Shown: in pieces, positions 19,281 to 27,363 of the stretch
How positions within the stretch are numbered: the first letter of the stretch is position 1
Layout: each line of letters begins with the position of its first letter
Origin: CAWCKS01 sp963763485
Lineage (GTDB): Bacteria; Pseudomonadota; Alphaproteobacteria; Rhizobiales; Xanthobacteraceae
Direction: 5' to 3'
Assembly (NCBI GenBank): GCA_963763485.1
Contig: CAVXOW010000005.1
Span: forward strand, 1,488,001-1,552,000
Length of the DNA: 64,000 bases
Translations under genes and position numbers: made by a program
The notes under the pieces: model-generated
Seen by the model: only the letters and a program-made list of their open reading frames with translations
What the model was told of the DNA's origin: nothing
Database searches by the model: none

Positions 19281-20948
19281 ATGCCACCCACCATCGATCC
19301 CATCACGCGCTCGGTCGTCCAGCATCGGTTGAGCTCGATCGTCACCGAGATGGGCGAGGCGATGCTGCGCACGTCCTACTCGCAAATCCTCAACTCCAGC
19401 CGCGATTTTTCGCTGGCGCTCACCGACGTGCACGGGCGGCTGATCGCGCAGGCCGATCACATCCCGGTTCATGTCGGCGCGCTGCCGTGGGCGACGCGCG
19501 CGGTGGAGCAGCGTTTTGTGGACGTGGCGCCCGGCGACGTGATCCTGATGAACGACCCCGATCACGGCGGCAGCCATCTGCCTGACGTCACCGCGTTCGT
19601 TCCCGTCTTCAATTCCGGACAGCGGCGGCTGTGGAGCGTGGTGCGGGCGCATCAGAGCGACATCGGCGGCGCTACCCACGGCGCATACAACCCGAACGCC
19701 ACGGAAATCTGGCAGGAGGGGCTGCGGATTCCACCGATAAAACTCTACGAGGCCGGCCGGCTGCGCGACGATCTGCTCGACATGATCGCCTTGAACGTGC
19801 GCAATCCGCGCGACTTCCGCGGCGACCTCGCGGCGATGATTGGTGCTGCGCATCTCGGTGAGCGCCGCATGACAAAACTGTTTCGGGAATTCGGCGCGCC
19901 GACAGTCGAAGCCGCGATCGAACAAATTCTTGATGCCGCCGAGCAGCAGGCCCGCGCCGTGGTCGCGACCTGGAAGGACGGCGTGTTTTTTGGCGAAGCA
20001 TTTCTCGACGATGACGGCCGCGGCCGCAACGACATCCGTATTGCCGCCAAGGTGACGAAGCGCGGCAGCGACGTCGAGGTCGACCTGTCGGAGTCCGATC
20101 CGCAGACCACGAGCTTCGTCAATTCATCGCACGCCAACATGCACGCCGCCGTCGCGATGGCGTTCGCCTACCTGATCGATCCCGACATCCCGAAGAACGC
20201 CGGCGCGTTTCGGCCGCTAACGGTGAAGGCGAAGCAGGGCACCATCGTTTGGGCTGATCCCGGCCGGCCGGTGACGCTGTGCACCAGCCATCCCTCGAAC
20301 GAGATCGTCGAGGCCATCGTCAAGGCGCTGTCGGCCTCGTGTCCGGAGCGTGCGATGGCCGGCTGGGGCCGCCGCTTCCGCATCGCGATCCAGGGTGAGC
20401 ATCCGCGCACGGGGCAGAATTTCATCTGGCACATGTTTCACGCGCGGCCTGGCGGTGGGGCGTCTTCTGGCGGCGACGGCTGGTCGTCGATCGGCGAATG
20501 GCACACGGTGGGCGGGCTGAAATTCGGCAGCATCGAGGTGGCCGAGGTGCGCTTTCCGTTGCTGTTCAAGCGCCATGAGTTCCGTCCCGACTCCGGCGGC
20601 GACGGTCAGTTCCGCGGCGGGCTCGGCGTCTCCCTGGACTTTGTAGTCGAGACGGAAAAACCGGCGCTCGCCAACACTGCAGGCGAGGGCGCGCGGCACG
20701 GCTCGTGCGGCATGCTCGGCGGGCGGGACAGCGAGCCGCATCACTATCGCCTGCTGTCGGAGGGGCGGCCGCCGCGCGTGCTGCGCACCAAGGAGGTCGG
20801 CATCGAGGTGCGGCCCGGCGATTGTTTCGAGATTCGCTCGGCCGGTGGCGGCGGCTGGGGTGCGCCGGAGAAACGCTCGGCTGAAGCGCGTGCCCGCGAC
20901 CGCGAGCAGGGACTGGTGAGCGGCTCGCCTTCGGAGCGCACGCCGTGA
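19281..20948 (+). CDS. hyuB: Hydantoinase B/oxoprolinase family, beta subunit
   Basis: This 555-residue protein is the HyuB-type subunit (PF02538) of ATP-dependent hydantoinase/5-oxoprolinase enzymes. It begins with the family start DPITRSVVQHRLSSIVTEMG and contains LMNDPDHGGSHLPDVT, SEMGEAMLRTSYSQIL-like wording near the N-terminus and the Gly-rich region with EFQW-like ending (SAGGGGWGAP). HyuB works with HyuA to hydrolyse cyclic amides such as N-methylhydantoin or 5-oxoproline using ATP. The gene overlaps hyuA by four bases (GTGA), indicating coupled translation. The order B before A is less common than A before B. Confidence 0.9.
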   Translation: MPPTIDPITRSVVQHRLSSIVTEMGEAMLRTSYSQILNSSRDFSLALTDVHGRLIAQADHIPVHVGALPWATRAVEQRFVDVAPGDVILMNDPDHGGSHLPDVTAFVPVFNSGQRRLWSVVRAHQSDIGGATHGAYNPNATEIWQEGLRIPPIKLYEAGRLRDDLLDMIALNVRNPRDFRGDLAAMIGAAHLGERRMTKLFREFGAPTVEAAIEQILDAAEQQARAVVATWKDGVFFGEAFLDDDGRGRNDIRIAAKVTKRGSDVEVDLSESDPQTTSFVNSSHANMHAAVAMAFAYLIDPDIPKNAGAFRPLTVKAKQGTIVWADPGRPVTLCTSHPSNEIVEAIVKALSASCPERAMAGWGRRFRIAIQGEHPRTGQNFIWHMFHARPGGGASSGGDGWSSIGEWHTVGGLKFGSIEVAEVRFPLLFKRHEFRPDSGGDGQFRGGLGVSLDFVVETEKPALANTAGEGARHGSCGMLGGRDSEPHHYRLLSEGRPPRVLRTKEVGIEVRPGDCFEIRSAGGGGWGAPEKRSAEARARDREQGLVSGSPSERTP

Positions 20949-22990
20949 CAGCCTTGACCATCGGCGTCGACGTCGGCGGCACCTTCACCGACCTCGTCGC
21001 GGTCGACGAGACCGGCCGAACCGTGTTCGCGAAGGCACCGTCGACGCCGGCGGATCAATCGATTGGCGTGATGGCCGGACTCGACGAGCTGGCGTGCCGG
21101 CTAAAACTGTCGCGGGCCGAGATGCTCGGTGCTACCGAGCGCCTCGTGCATGGCACGACGGTTGCAACCAACGCGTTGCTGGAACGCAAGGGTGCAAAGG
21201 TTGCGCTGCTGACAACCGAGGGCCACCGCGATGTCCTCGAAATGCGCGAGGGCTTGAAGGGCAACCGCTACGACCTGCGCTCACCACCACCCGAGCCCCT
21301 GGTGCCGCGCGAGCGGCGGTTCGGCGTGCGCGAACGCCTGCGGCCCGATGGCAACGTGCTTGAACCGCTCGACGAGGGATCGCTGGGTGAGGCTATCGCG
21401 GCGATCCGCGCGAGCGGCGCAACCTCGATCGCGCTGTGCTTCCTGCACGCCTATCGCAATCCTGCGCACGAGATCGCCGCAGCCGAGCTGTTGGCGCGCG
21501 AAGCGCCCGAACTGTCGCTGTCGCGATCGAGTGATGTGTTGCCGCAGATCAAGGAATACGAGCGGGTCTCGACCACCGTCGTGAACGCCTATGTCGGGCC
21601 GACCGTTCGCAACTATCTTGGCCACCTGCAGCAGCGGCTCACCGATGCGGGATTTAACGGTGGCCTGTTCATCGTGCTGTCGCACGGTGGCACCGCGCCC
21701 GTCGACGAGGCGGCGCAACTCGCGGCGGCAACGGTGCTGTCGGGACCGGCCGGCGGCGTTTCCGGCGCGCGGCGCTGCGGCGAACTGCTCGGCCTTCGCG
21801 ATCTCGTCGCGTTCGACATGGGCGGGACCAGCACCGATATCTCGCTGATATCAGACGGCGAGGCGACGCTGTCGGCGAGCGGCGAACTCGCCGGCCAGCG
21901 CATTGCGCTGCGCAGCCTCGATATTGCGAGCATTGCGGCCGGTGGCGGTTCGATCGCCAGCGTCGATGCCGGCGGCATCTTTCGCGTCGGCCCGGAGAGC
22001 GCGGGCGCCGTGCCTGGGCCAGCGTGTTACGGCCAGGGCGGCACGGCGGCCGCCGTCACCGACGCCAATGTGGTGCTCGGTTATCTTGATCCAGCGGCGT
22101 TTATGGGCGGGCAGCGTCGGCTCGACAAGGCGGCCGCAGAAGCAGCGGTCGATCGATTGAGCAAGGCGCTGAACTTGTCACGCGTCGAGACCGCCGCTGG
22201 CATTCATCGCCTGGTCAATCTGAAGATGGCCGACGGCATCCGCCTGATGACGCTGCGGCGCGGCGTCGATCCCCGGCGTTTTGCGCTGCTCGGCTTCGGC
22301 GGCGCGGCGGGCTTGCATGTTGCCGAGCTCGCGCGCGAGCTCGAGATCAAGCGCGTCATCATCCCGACCATCGCATCAGTGCTGTCGGCCTGGGGCATGC
22401 TGACCAGCGACTTGCGCTACGAGATCAGCCGCACGCATTTCGAATCCGGCGCGCGCACCAGCGCGGATGAAATTCGATCGATATTCGCTGAGCTGGAGCA
22501 CGAAGCAACGGGCCGCCTGCGCGCCTGGTTCGATGGACCGATCGCCGTGCAGCGCGCCGCCGAGATGCGCTACGGCGAGCAGATTTTTGAGATCGATGTG
22601 CCGCTCGACGATATCGACTGGAGCGCGCCGTCGCTGGTGCGTGACATCGAGGACCGCTTTCACCGCCGTCACGAAGAGCTCTATACCTACGCCTCGCGCG
22701 ACCAGGACGTGGTGTTCGTCAACGCCCGTGTCGGTGCGGTGGGCGCCGTGCCCCGCGCGGAACAACCGGAGCTACCCGCGGCAACGGCGGTTTGTGCCCC
22801 GCGGGGAAAACGGCAGGCTTATTTCGGCAGCTGGCGTGACGTTCACGTATTCTCGCTCGACGATCTCAAGCCAGGGCATACCGTCGAGGGACCGGCCATC
22901 ATCGAGGCCGAGACTACAACCGTGGTGATCCATGATGGCGATCGGCTCAGCGTCAATCCACTCGGCTGGCTCGACGTTAAGTTGCGCTAA
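20945..22990 (+). CDS. hyuA: Hydantoinase/oxoprolinase HyuA, ATP-binding subunit
   Basis: This 681-residue protein is the ATP-binding subunit. It has the actin-like phosphate-binding motif IGVDVGGTFTDLVAVDE at the N-terminus, the family segment LVHGTTVATNALLERKG, and the second phosphate motif AFDMGGTSTDISLI near residue 295. The C-terminal domain continues to the family's usual end. It starts with GTG inside the hyuB stop. Its own stop overlaps the anti-sigma factor stop at 22987 in a convergent arrangement. The exact substrate (hydantoin, methylhydantoin, oxoproline or another lactam) cannot be read from sequence. Confidence 0.92.
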   Translation: MTALTIGVDVGGTFTDLVAVDETGRTVFAKAPSTPADQSIGVMAGLDELACRLKLSRAEMLGATERLVHGTTVATNALLERKGAKVALLTTEGHRDVLEMREGLKGNRYDLRSPPPEPLVPRERRFGVRERLRPDGNVLEPLDEGSLGEAIAAIRASGATSIALCFLHAYRNPAHEIAAAELLAREAPELSLSRSSDVLPQIKEYERVSTTVVNAYVGPTVRNYLGHLQQRLTDAGFNGGLFIVLSHGGTAPVDEAAQLAAATVLSGPAGGVSGARRCGELLGLRDLVAFDMGGTSTDISLISDGEATLSASGELAGQRIALRSLDIASIAAGGGSIASVDAGGIFRVGPESAGAVPGPACYGQGGTAAAVTDANVVLGYLDPAAFMGGQRRLDKAAAEAAVDRLSKALNLSRVETAAGIHRLVNLKMADGIRLMTLRRGVDPRRFALLGFGGAAGLHVAELARELEIKRVIIPTIASVLSAWGMLTSDLRYEISRTHFESGARTSADEIRSIFAELEHEATGRLRAWFDGPIAVQRAAEMRYGEQIFEIDVPLDDIDWSAPSLVRDIEDRFHRRHEELYTYASRDQDVVFVNARVGAVGAVPRAEQPELPAATAVCAPRGKRQAYFGSWRDVHVFSLDDLKPGHTVEGPAIIEAETTTVVIHDGDRLSVNPLGWLDVKLR

Positions 22991-23751
22991 TTCTGCAGCA
23001 GCTTTGTGAACGTCTCGAGTTCGTCGCCGGCCAGATCGGACGCCGCGACGTAGCTGGCGCCGTGGGCGGTGAAGGGCAGGATGTTGTAGCCGTTGAGCGT
23101 TCGACTGCCGCTGCGGACGTTCGCGGTGAGCGCTGGCGGCAGCGCCCACACGTCGATCACATGCAGGCGGCGGCTGTAGACCACGACGGGAACGGTCGCG
23201 CCCCTGATGACGTCGATGCGGCCGCCGACCAGAGGGAATCCCTGCGACGATGTGTCGACCACCTCGGGCGACTGGATCGACTTGCCATTGAACCAGGGTT
23301 TGACGGTGTGCTGGTCGGTCGAGACCACATCGACCGGCTTGGTCGCCATCAGTGCGCGAACGTGGTTGTCGACAAACTCGCCATCGACCATCGCGCCATC
23401 GGCCAGGCGGAGGTAAGTGGAGGTCGCGACGGCCGATCCAAGCACCGCAACCACCAGCGATGCGGCGAGCGCGATCCACGTCGGCCGCGAAGCGCGCCGG
23501 TTCAGGCCGATCGCTGACTCGATACGGGCCTTCAACTGTGGCGGCACTGGCTCCGGCGGAAGCTTTTCGCGCAGTGCCTGTTTCAGGCGAAGAATGGTCT
23601 TGGCCTCCGCGGCGAGTGCAGGATCAGCGGTGAGCTGCGCCTGCGCGGCAACCGTTTCCGGCAATGACAGCTCATCGTCGACATAGGCGTGCAGCAGCAA
23701 ACGGCTGTCGCCGCTGTGCCCCGACCGAGTTTCGTCGTCCCGTGCCATCAA
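22987..23751 (-). CDS. Anti-sigma factor, membrane-anchored
   Basis: This 254-residue protein has the layout of ECF anti-sigma factors. An N-terminal cytoplasmic helical domain (about 15-75, LLLHAYVDDELSLPETVAA) would clamp the sigma factor, one membrane segment lies near residues 92-112 (WIALAASLVVAVLGSAVA), and a periplasmic domain of about 140 residues senses the signal. There is no HxxxCxxC zinc motif, so it is not a ZAS-type sensor. The gene overlaps the sigma gene by four bases (23748-23751), which keeps the two proteins in balance. Confidence 0.85.
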   Translation of the reverse strand: MMARDDETRSGHSGDSRLLLHAYVDDELSLPETVAAQAQLTADPALAAEAKTILRLKQALREKLPPEPVPPQLKARIESAIGLNRRASRPTWIALAASLVVAVLGSAVATSTYLRLADGAMVDGEFVDNHVRALMATKPVDVVSTDQHTVKPWFNGKSIQSPEVVDTSSQGFPLVGGRIDVIRGATVPVVVYSRRLHVIDVWALPPALTANVRSGSRTLNGYNILPFTAHGASYVAASDLAGDELETFTKLLQN

Positions 23752-24296
23752 TCTTGTCCCGCCGTCAGCGCCTCAATCAACTGCCGCCGCCCGCGCGCCA
23801 GGCGCGACATCACTGTGCCGATCGGCACGGCCGCGACCGTTGCGATCTCGCGATAGCTCAGGCCCTGCAGATCGCGCAACACCACCACTTCGCGAACCTG
23901 GGGCGCCAGCGCGGCGATCGCCTGTTCGAGTTCGTCGGTCTCGGCCCGCGCGATCAACTCGTGCTCGGGCGTCGGCGCGATCGCGCCGGTGACACCGCCG
24001 TTCAATTCGACTTCGTTCTTTTCGCCAAGGCCGAGGTCGTCGATCGCAACCAGCGCAACTCGTTTGTTTTTCGACGACCAAGTGTACGCGGTGTTGCGAA
24101 CGATCGCCAAAACCCAGGCTCGCGCACTGCCATCATTAAACGTGTCGAGCGATCGGAACGCACGCAAGGCCGCTTCCTGCACCACGTCCTCCGCGTCGCT
24201 GCCATTGCCGACGAGCCAACGCGCCAGCGAGTACGCGGCCGCAAGGTGCGGAACGACGACCGTCGCGAATTTGTTCTTGTCGCCTGTCCGGTCCAC
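23748..24296 (-). CDS. ECF-type RNA polymerase sigma factor
   Basis: This 182-residue sigma-70 factor of the extracytoplasmic-function group has region 2 (AEDVVQEAALRAFRSLDTF, near residues 35-55) and region 4 (LRDLQGLSYREIATVAAVP, then GTVMSRLARGRRQL, near 140-178), without regions 1 or 3. It directs polymerase to a regulon in response to the signal relayed by the overlapping anti-sigma gene. A promoter GGAATAA-N16-GTC sits 22 bases before its start and recurs before the propeller-cupredoxin gene at 25054, so it is probably self-activating. Confidence 0.92.
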   Translation of the reverse strand: MDRTGDKNKFATVVVPHLAAAYSLARWLVGNGSDAEDVVQEAALRAFRSLDTFNDGSARAWVLAIVRNTAYTWSSKNKRVALVAIDDLGLGEKNEVELNGGVTGAIAPTPEHELIARAETDELEQAIAALAPQVREVVVLRDLQGLSYREIATVAAVPIGTVMSRLARGRRQLIEALTAGQD

Positions 24297-24317
24297 TCAG
24301 ATCGCATCAAATACAAA

Positions 24318-24343
24318 GACTCTGCCGCGCCGCGGCTTATTCC
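24318..24343 (-). promoter_or_regulatory. Predicted ECF promoter of the sigma gene
   Basis: On the minus strand the -35-like box GGAATAA (24343-24337) is followed by 16 bases and GTC (24320-24318), 22 bases before the sigma start codon. The same boxes and exact spacing occur at 24882-24907. ECF promoters often have GGAA-type -35 and GTC/CGT-type -10 boxes. Confidence 0.6.
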
Positions 24344-24544
24344 TGGATCATAGCGAAATATCCGGAACACAAATGGGAATTCTGCCGGTCGGCGCCGAAA
24401 AATCCTCTTCAATTGTGATGCGGCTCACTCCCCGGAATCCCGGCTGCGCTACCTACCGTTACGCCTCCCGGCGGAGGCGCGCCAGAAAGCAATGTGTGCC
24501 CACGACTTGATCAACATTCAACCGATTCAACATCGAGGTCTGAG

Positions 24545-24799
24545 ATGCACGAGCCGTTGCCCCGCAATATGCGAATAAAAGAAGAGCAAAATCCGACGCT
24601 GGCGCTAGCCCGAGCCTGCGCATTTGTCGTCATTCTGGCCGTGGTTCTTGTCGGGATCGCGGTGATCGCCGGCGAGTTCGCGGTCAGCGGTCCCGATCAG
24701 GCGGCTGTGGCGATGAAACAAACGACGGGAACCGTGACGGGCGCGCGCCACGCGGCGCCGTCCTCCAACGATCTCTTCAGCGGTATGCCGTTGCCCTGA
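24545..24799 (+). CDS. Small membrane protein, unknown
   Basis: From the ATG at 24545 the product has 84 residues. A charged N-terminus (MHEPLPRNMRIKEEQ) precedes one strong membrane segment, about residues 22-44 (ACAFVVILAVVLVGIAVIAG), and a short polar tail. No family is recognised. It lies between the divergent sigma gene and the propeller-cupredoxin gene and may belong to the same response. No clear copy of the GGAATAA-N16-GTC promoter stands before it. Confidence 0.5.
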   Translation: MHEPLPRNMRIKEEQNPTLALARACAFVVILAVVLVGIAVIAGEFAVSGPDQAAVAMKQTTGTVTGARHAAPSSNDLFSGMPLP

Positions 24800-24881
24800 T
24801 CGCGCCAGGGGACGTGTCTTTCGATTTGCACCACGCGGGCGGACTCCGGTCCGTCCGCGAACCGTTATTTCAGTGCAGCCG

Positions 24882-24907
24882 GGAATAAATCCGCTCGCGA
24901 TCCGGTC
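24882..24907 (+). promoter_or_regulatory. Predicted ECF promoter of the propeller-cupredoxin gene
   Basis: GGAATAA at 24882-24888, a 16-base spacer, and GTC at 24905-24907 repeat exactly the pattern found before the sigma gene at 24343-24318. The leader to the start codon at 25054 would be about 140 bases. Confidence 0.55.
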
Positions 24908-25053
24908 TCCTTGTTAGGGCCAGTGTTTGAAGGGGCCGGTTCCGGCGATCGGGCCCAACGACATGCTGCGCCGCGTTCGAACCCGCAAGGCCCGCGACCG
25001 CGCGCTGCCGCTGCGGAGCGGTTGCGCTTTTCCAACAACAAGAGGAGTTGGCA

Positions 25054-26283
25054 ATGTCTTGCTCTGCTCGGGTCGGTCTTGCGATTTTCGTCGCCGCATT
25101 GCTCTCAACCGCCAACGCAGTGGCCGGTCAGAAGGCCTATGTCGGCAATTTTGCCGATAACACTGTGAGTGCCGTCGACACCGAAACGAGGAAGGTCGTG
25201 GCCACAATCCCGGTGGCAAACGGCCCGCACGGCATGGCGATCACGGCTGACGGCCGCACCGTCTATGTGAGCGGCGACGGCTCATCGTCGGTCAGCGTGA
25301 TCGATACGGCTAGCGACACGGTAGCCAAGACGATCGAGGTTGGGAAGGCTCCGAACGGCGTTACCCTGACACCGGACGGCAAGCAGCTGCTGGTCACGAT
25401 CTATGGCGACAACAAGATCGTATTCGTCGACACGGCGACGCTGACGATCACGGGCGAAGCAGCGGTGGCCAAGCCGCACACCGTGTCGCTCGCGCCCGGC
25501 GGCAAGCTCGCCTACATCACCTCGCAAGAACCCGGCAAGTTCGGCCTCGCGGTGCTCGATCTTGCGACAAAGTCGGTGACCAGGACGATCCCGCTGGAGA
25601 AGACGCCGCGCGACGGCGAATTCGGCGACGGCAATATGTTCTACTTCACGCAAGCCGGCGTCGCGGCCGTACAAGTGCTCGATCCCGCCGCCGACAAGGT
25701 GGTCGGCGAGATACCGACCGGGGTGTCGCCGCACGCGATCTACATTTCCGGAGGCAGCGGCTACATCGTCGTGCAGGGCCCGGGCGAACTCGCGCAGTTC
25801 GATCCGCAGACCAACAAGGTGACGCGCAGTATTACGGTCGGCAAGCAGCCGCACTGGGCCACGGTCAGCGACGACGGCAAGACCGCCTTTGTCACCAACG
25901 AAGGATCGAACGATCTGACCATGATCAATCTTGCTGACGGCAAGACCACGACGGTTGCGGTCGGCAAGGCACCGCGCAAGGTCGTAGTGCAAAGCGCCGG
26001 GACGAAGCGCGCCGAGCTTGGCACCGGGAGCGCGTCAAAAGTCTCGATTGCCAATTTCGCGTTTGCGCCGGTGATGCTCACAGTCAAGCGTGGCACCATG
26101 GTGAGCTGGAGCAACGACGACGGCTCGCCGCACGCGGTGGCGTTCAAGGACGGCTCGGCAGGTGCAAAGTCGCTGCTGCCCAAGGACAGCTTCGATCGCA
26201 CATTCGATACCGCCGGCAGCTTCGACTACTTCTGCTCGTTTCACCCCTACATGACGGCAAAGGTGGTGGTGACGGCGGAGTGA
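25054..26283 (+). CDS. Periplasmic YVTN/YncE beta-propeller fused to a cupredoxin domain
   Basis: From the ATG at 25054, six bases after AGAGGAG, the protein has about 409 residues. A signal peptide (residues 1-25, ending ANAVAG) leads to seven-blade-type repeats of the YVTN class, such as KAYVGNFADNTVSAVDTET and TVYVSGDGSSSVSVIDTAS, spanning about 25-310. The last 85 residues form a plastocyanin-like cupredoxin with copper ligands in SPHAVAF (His) and YFCSFHPYM (Cys, His, Met). Export and a type 1 copper site suggest electron transfer or copper handling in the periplasm. It is probably a target of the adjacent ECF sigma factor. Confidence 0.88.
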   Translation: MSCSARVGLAIFVAALLSTANAVAGQKAYVGNFADNTVSAVDTETRKVVATIPVANGPHGMAITADGRTVYVSGDGSSSVSVIDTASDTVAKTIEVGKAPNGVTLTPDGKQLLVTIYGDNKIVFVDTATLTITGEAAVAKPHTVSLAPGGKLAYITSQEPGKFGLAVLDLATKSVTRTIPLEKTPRDGEFGDGNMFYFTQAGVAAVQVLDPAADKVVGEIPTGVSPHAIYISGGSGYIVVQGPGELAQFDPQTNKVTRSITVGKQPHWATVSDDGKTAFVTNEGSNDLTMINLADGKTTTVAVGKAPRKVVVQSAGTKRAELGTGSASKVSIANFAFAPVMLTVKRGTMVSWSNDDGSPHAVAFKDGSAGAKSLLPKDSFDRTFDTAGSFDYFCSFHPYMTAKVVVTAE

Positions 26284-26300
26284 GGCGATGGACGCCTCAC
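26280..26300. terminator. Hairpin between convergent genes
   Basis: GTGAGGCG-N5-CGCCTCAC forms an 8-bp stem that covers the stop codons of both the propeller gene and the convergent thioesterase gene. A T run is lacking, so any terminator action is a guess. Confidence 0.35.
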
Positions 26301-27160
26301 GCCTTGAAGTAGGCCATCTGCGTGGTCGTCGCGAGCAGGCGGCCCGAGGGCGACCACAGCTCGCCGACCTGATCGCCGTAGTTCTTCGAGAACGAGCGTC
26401 CGTCGGCCGCGCCAAGCACCATGGTCGTGTCCTCGGCCACCAAGTCCTCGCTGTCAGCGTGGAAATAGGTCGTCATGGAGACCGTGCCAAACGGCACGAC
26501 GCGGCCAAGCGCCTGGAAAATGCGGCCGAAGAACGCATCCGATATCGCCGAGAGCGAGAGCACGTCGAGTCGCCGCGGCCGACGGTCGCGCATCCAGACC
26601 AGCAACACCGCGTCATTCGGCGTACTGACACCAGTGTCAAAGCCTGGCGCTCCCGACACGAAACGAAACTCGTATTGTGAGGTCCACGCCGGCATCGGCC
26701 CGCTGAAGCGATAGACCGGCGTTGCATCAAACGCCGGCGCCTTTGGGCATGTGGCGGGTTGGTGGTTCCACGATTCACGGCGCGTGGCAAGCACGGCGCT
26801 GGCGACCGCGGCAACACCTGTCTCGGGCTGACGGAGCTCGACGATCCAGTGCTGGGTCGAGCGCGTCGCGCGCACGACCCGTGTCTCGAGCCGGTAGACT
26901 CCGCGGCCAACCGGTGCGCAAAGATTGGTCGTCAGCGACAGGGGATCGCCGGCTCGCTCGGGATGGTCGAGAATCGCGCGCAGCATCGTCGCCGCCGTGA
27001 TGCCGCCGAACGGACCGATGAAGGCCCAGTAGTCGTCGCTCGTTATTGCGGAGCAATTGCCGTCGGTGTCGCGCTGAACGGTCGTGGCGCGGTCGAACGG
27101 ATGTTCGGCGGCAGATTGTTTGGCCTGCGCAACAACTCCATCGACACTTTCAATTGACAT
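26297..27160 (-). CDS. Acyl-CoA thioesterase, TesB-like double hot dog
   Basis: The ATG at 27160 gives about 287 residues with two hot-dog halves. The first half contains FIGPFGGITAATMLRAILDHP, a typical substrate-helix segment, followed by RATRSTQHWIVELRQPETG. The second half contains FGTVSMTTYFHADSEDL and the ending SPSGRLLATTTQMAYFK, as in TesB-like thioesterases. The enzyme would hydrolyse an acyl-CoA to the free acid and CoA. The frame extends upstream to 27475 without family similarity. It converges on the propeller gene and is divergent from the amidase gene. Confidence 0.82.
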   Translation of the reverse strand: MSIESVDGVVAQAKQSAAEHPFDRATTVQRDTDGNCSAITSDDYWAFIGPFGGITAATMLRAILDHPERAGDPLSLTTNLCAPVGRGVYRLETRVVRATRSTQHWIVELRQPETGVAAVASAVLATRRESWNHQPATCPKAPAFDATPVYRFSGPMPAWTSQYEFRFVSGAPGFDTGVSTPNDAVLLVWMRDRRPRRLDVLSLSAISDAFFGRIFQALGRVVPFGTVSMTTYFHADSEDLVAEDTTMVLGAADGRSFSKNYGDQVGELWSPSGRLLATTTQMAYFKA

Positions 27161-27363
27161 CTCAGCTCCGTGTCTGGACGTGTTCGCAACGATAGGGGGC
27201 GGCCGCTGACAACCGTCGTCAGCATGGTATTTGGCCCGCTGGATGAATGAGGTCGCAGCAGATGTAAACCAATTACCTGCAAGGTAGCCATATCGGCGGG
27301 CGACTAGCTGCCTCGACATCACAGGCGTATCCCTAACCTTGGAGCAAACGAGGGAGGCGTAAG

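Noticed and set aside
17945..19585. A 546-residue plus-strand frame over the M20 amidohydrolase gene
   Set aside because: The antisense strand holds the metal-binding motifs of a full-length M20 protein; the plus frame is a shadow.
24436..24465. An EcfG-like GGAAT...CGTT promoter before the small membrane gene
   Set aside because: The spacing (18 bases) and the -35 match are poor next to the exact GGAATAA-N16-GTC pair elsewhere.
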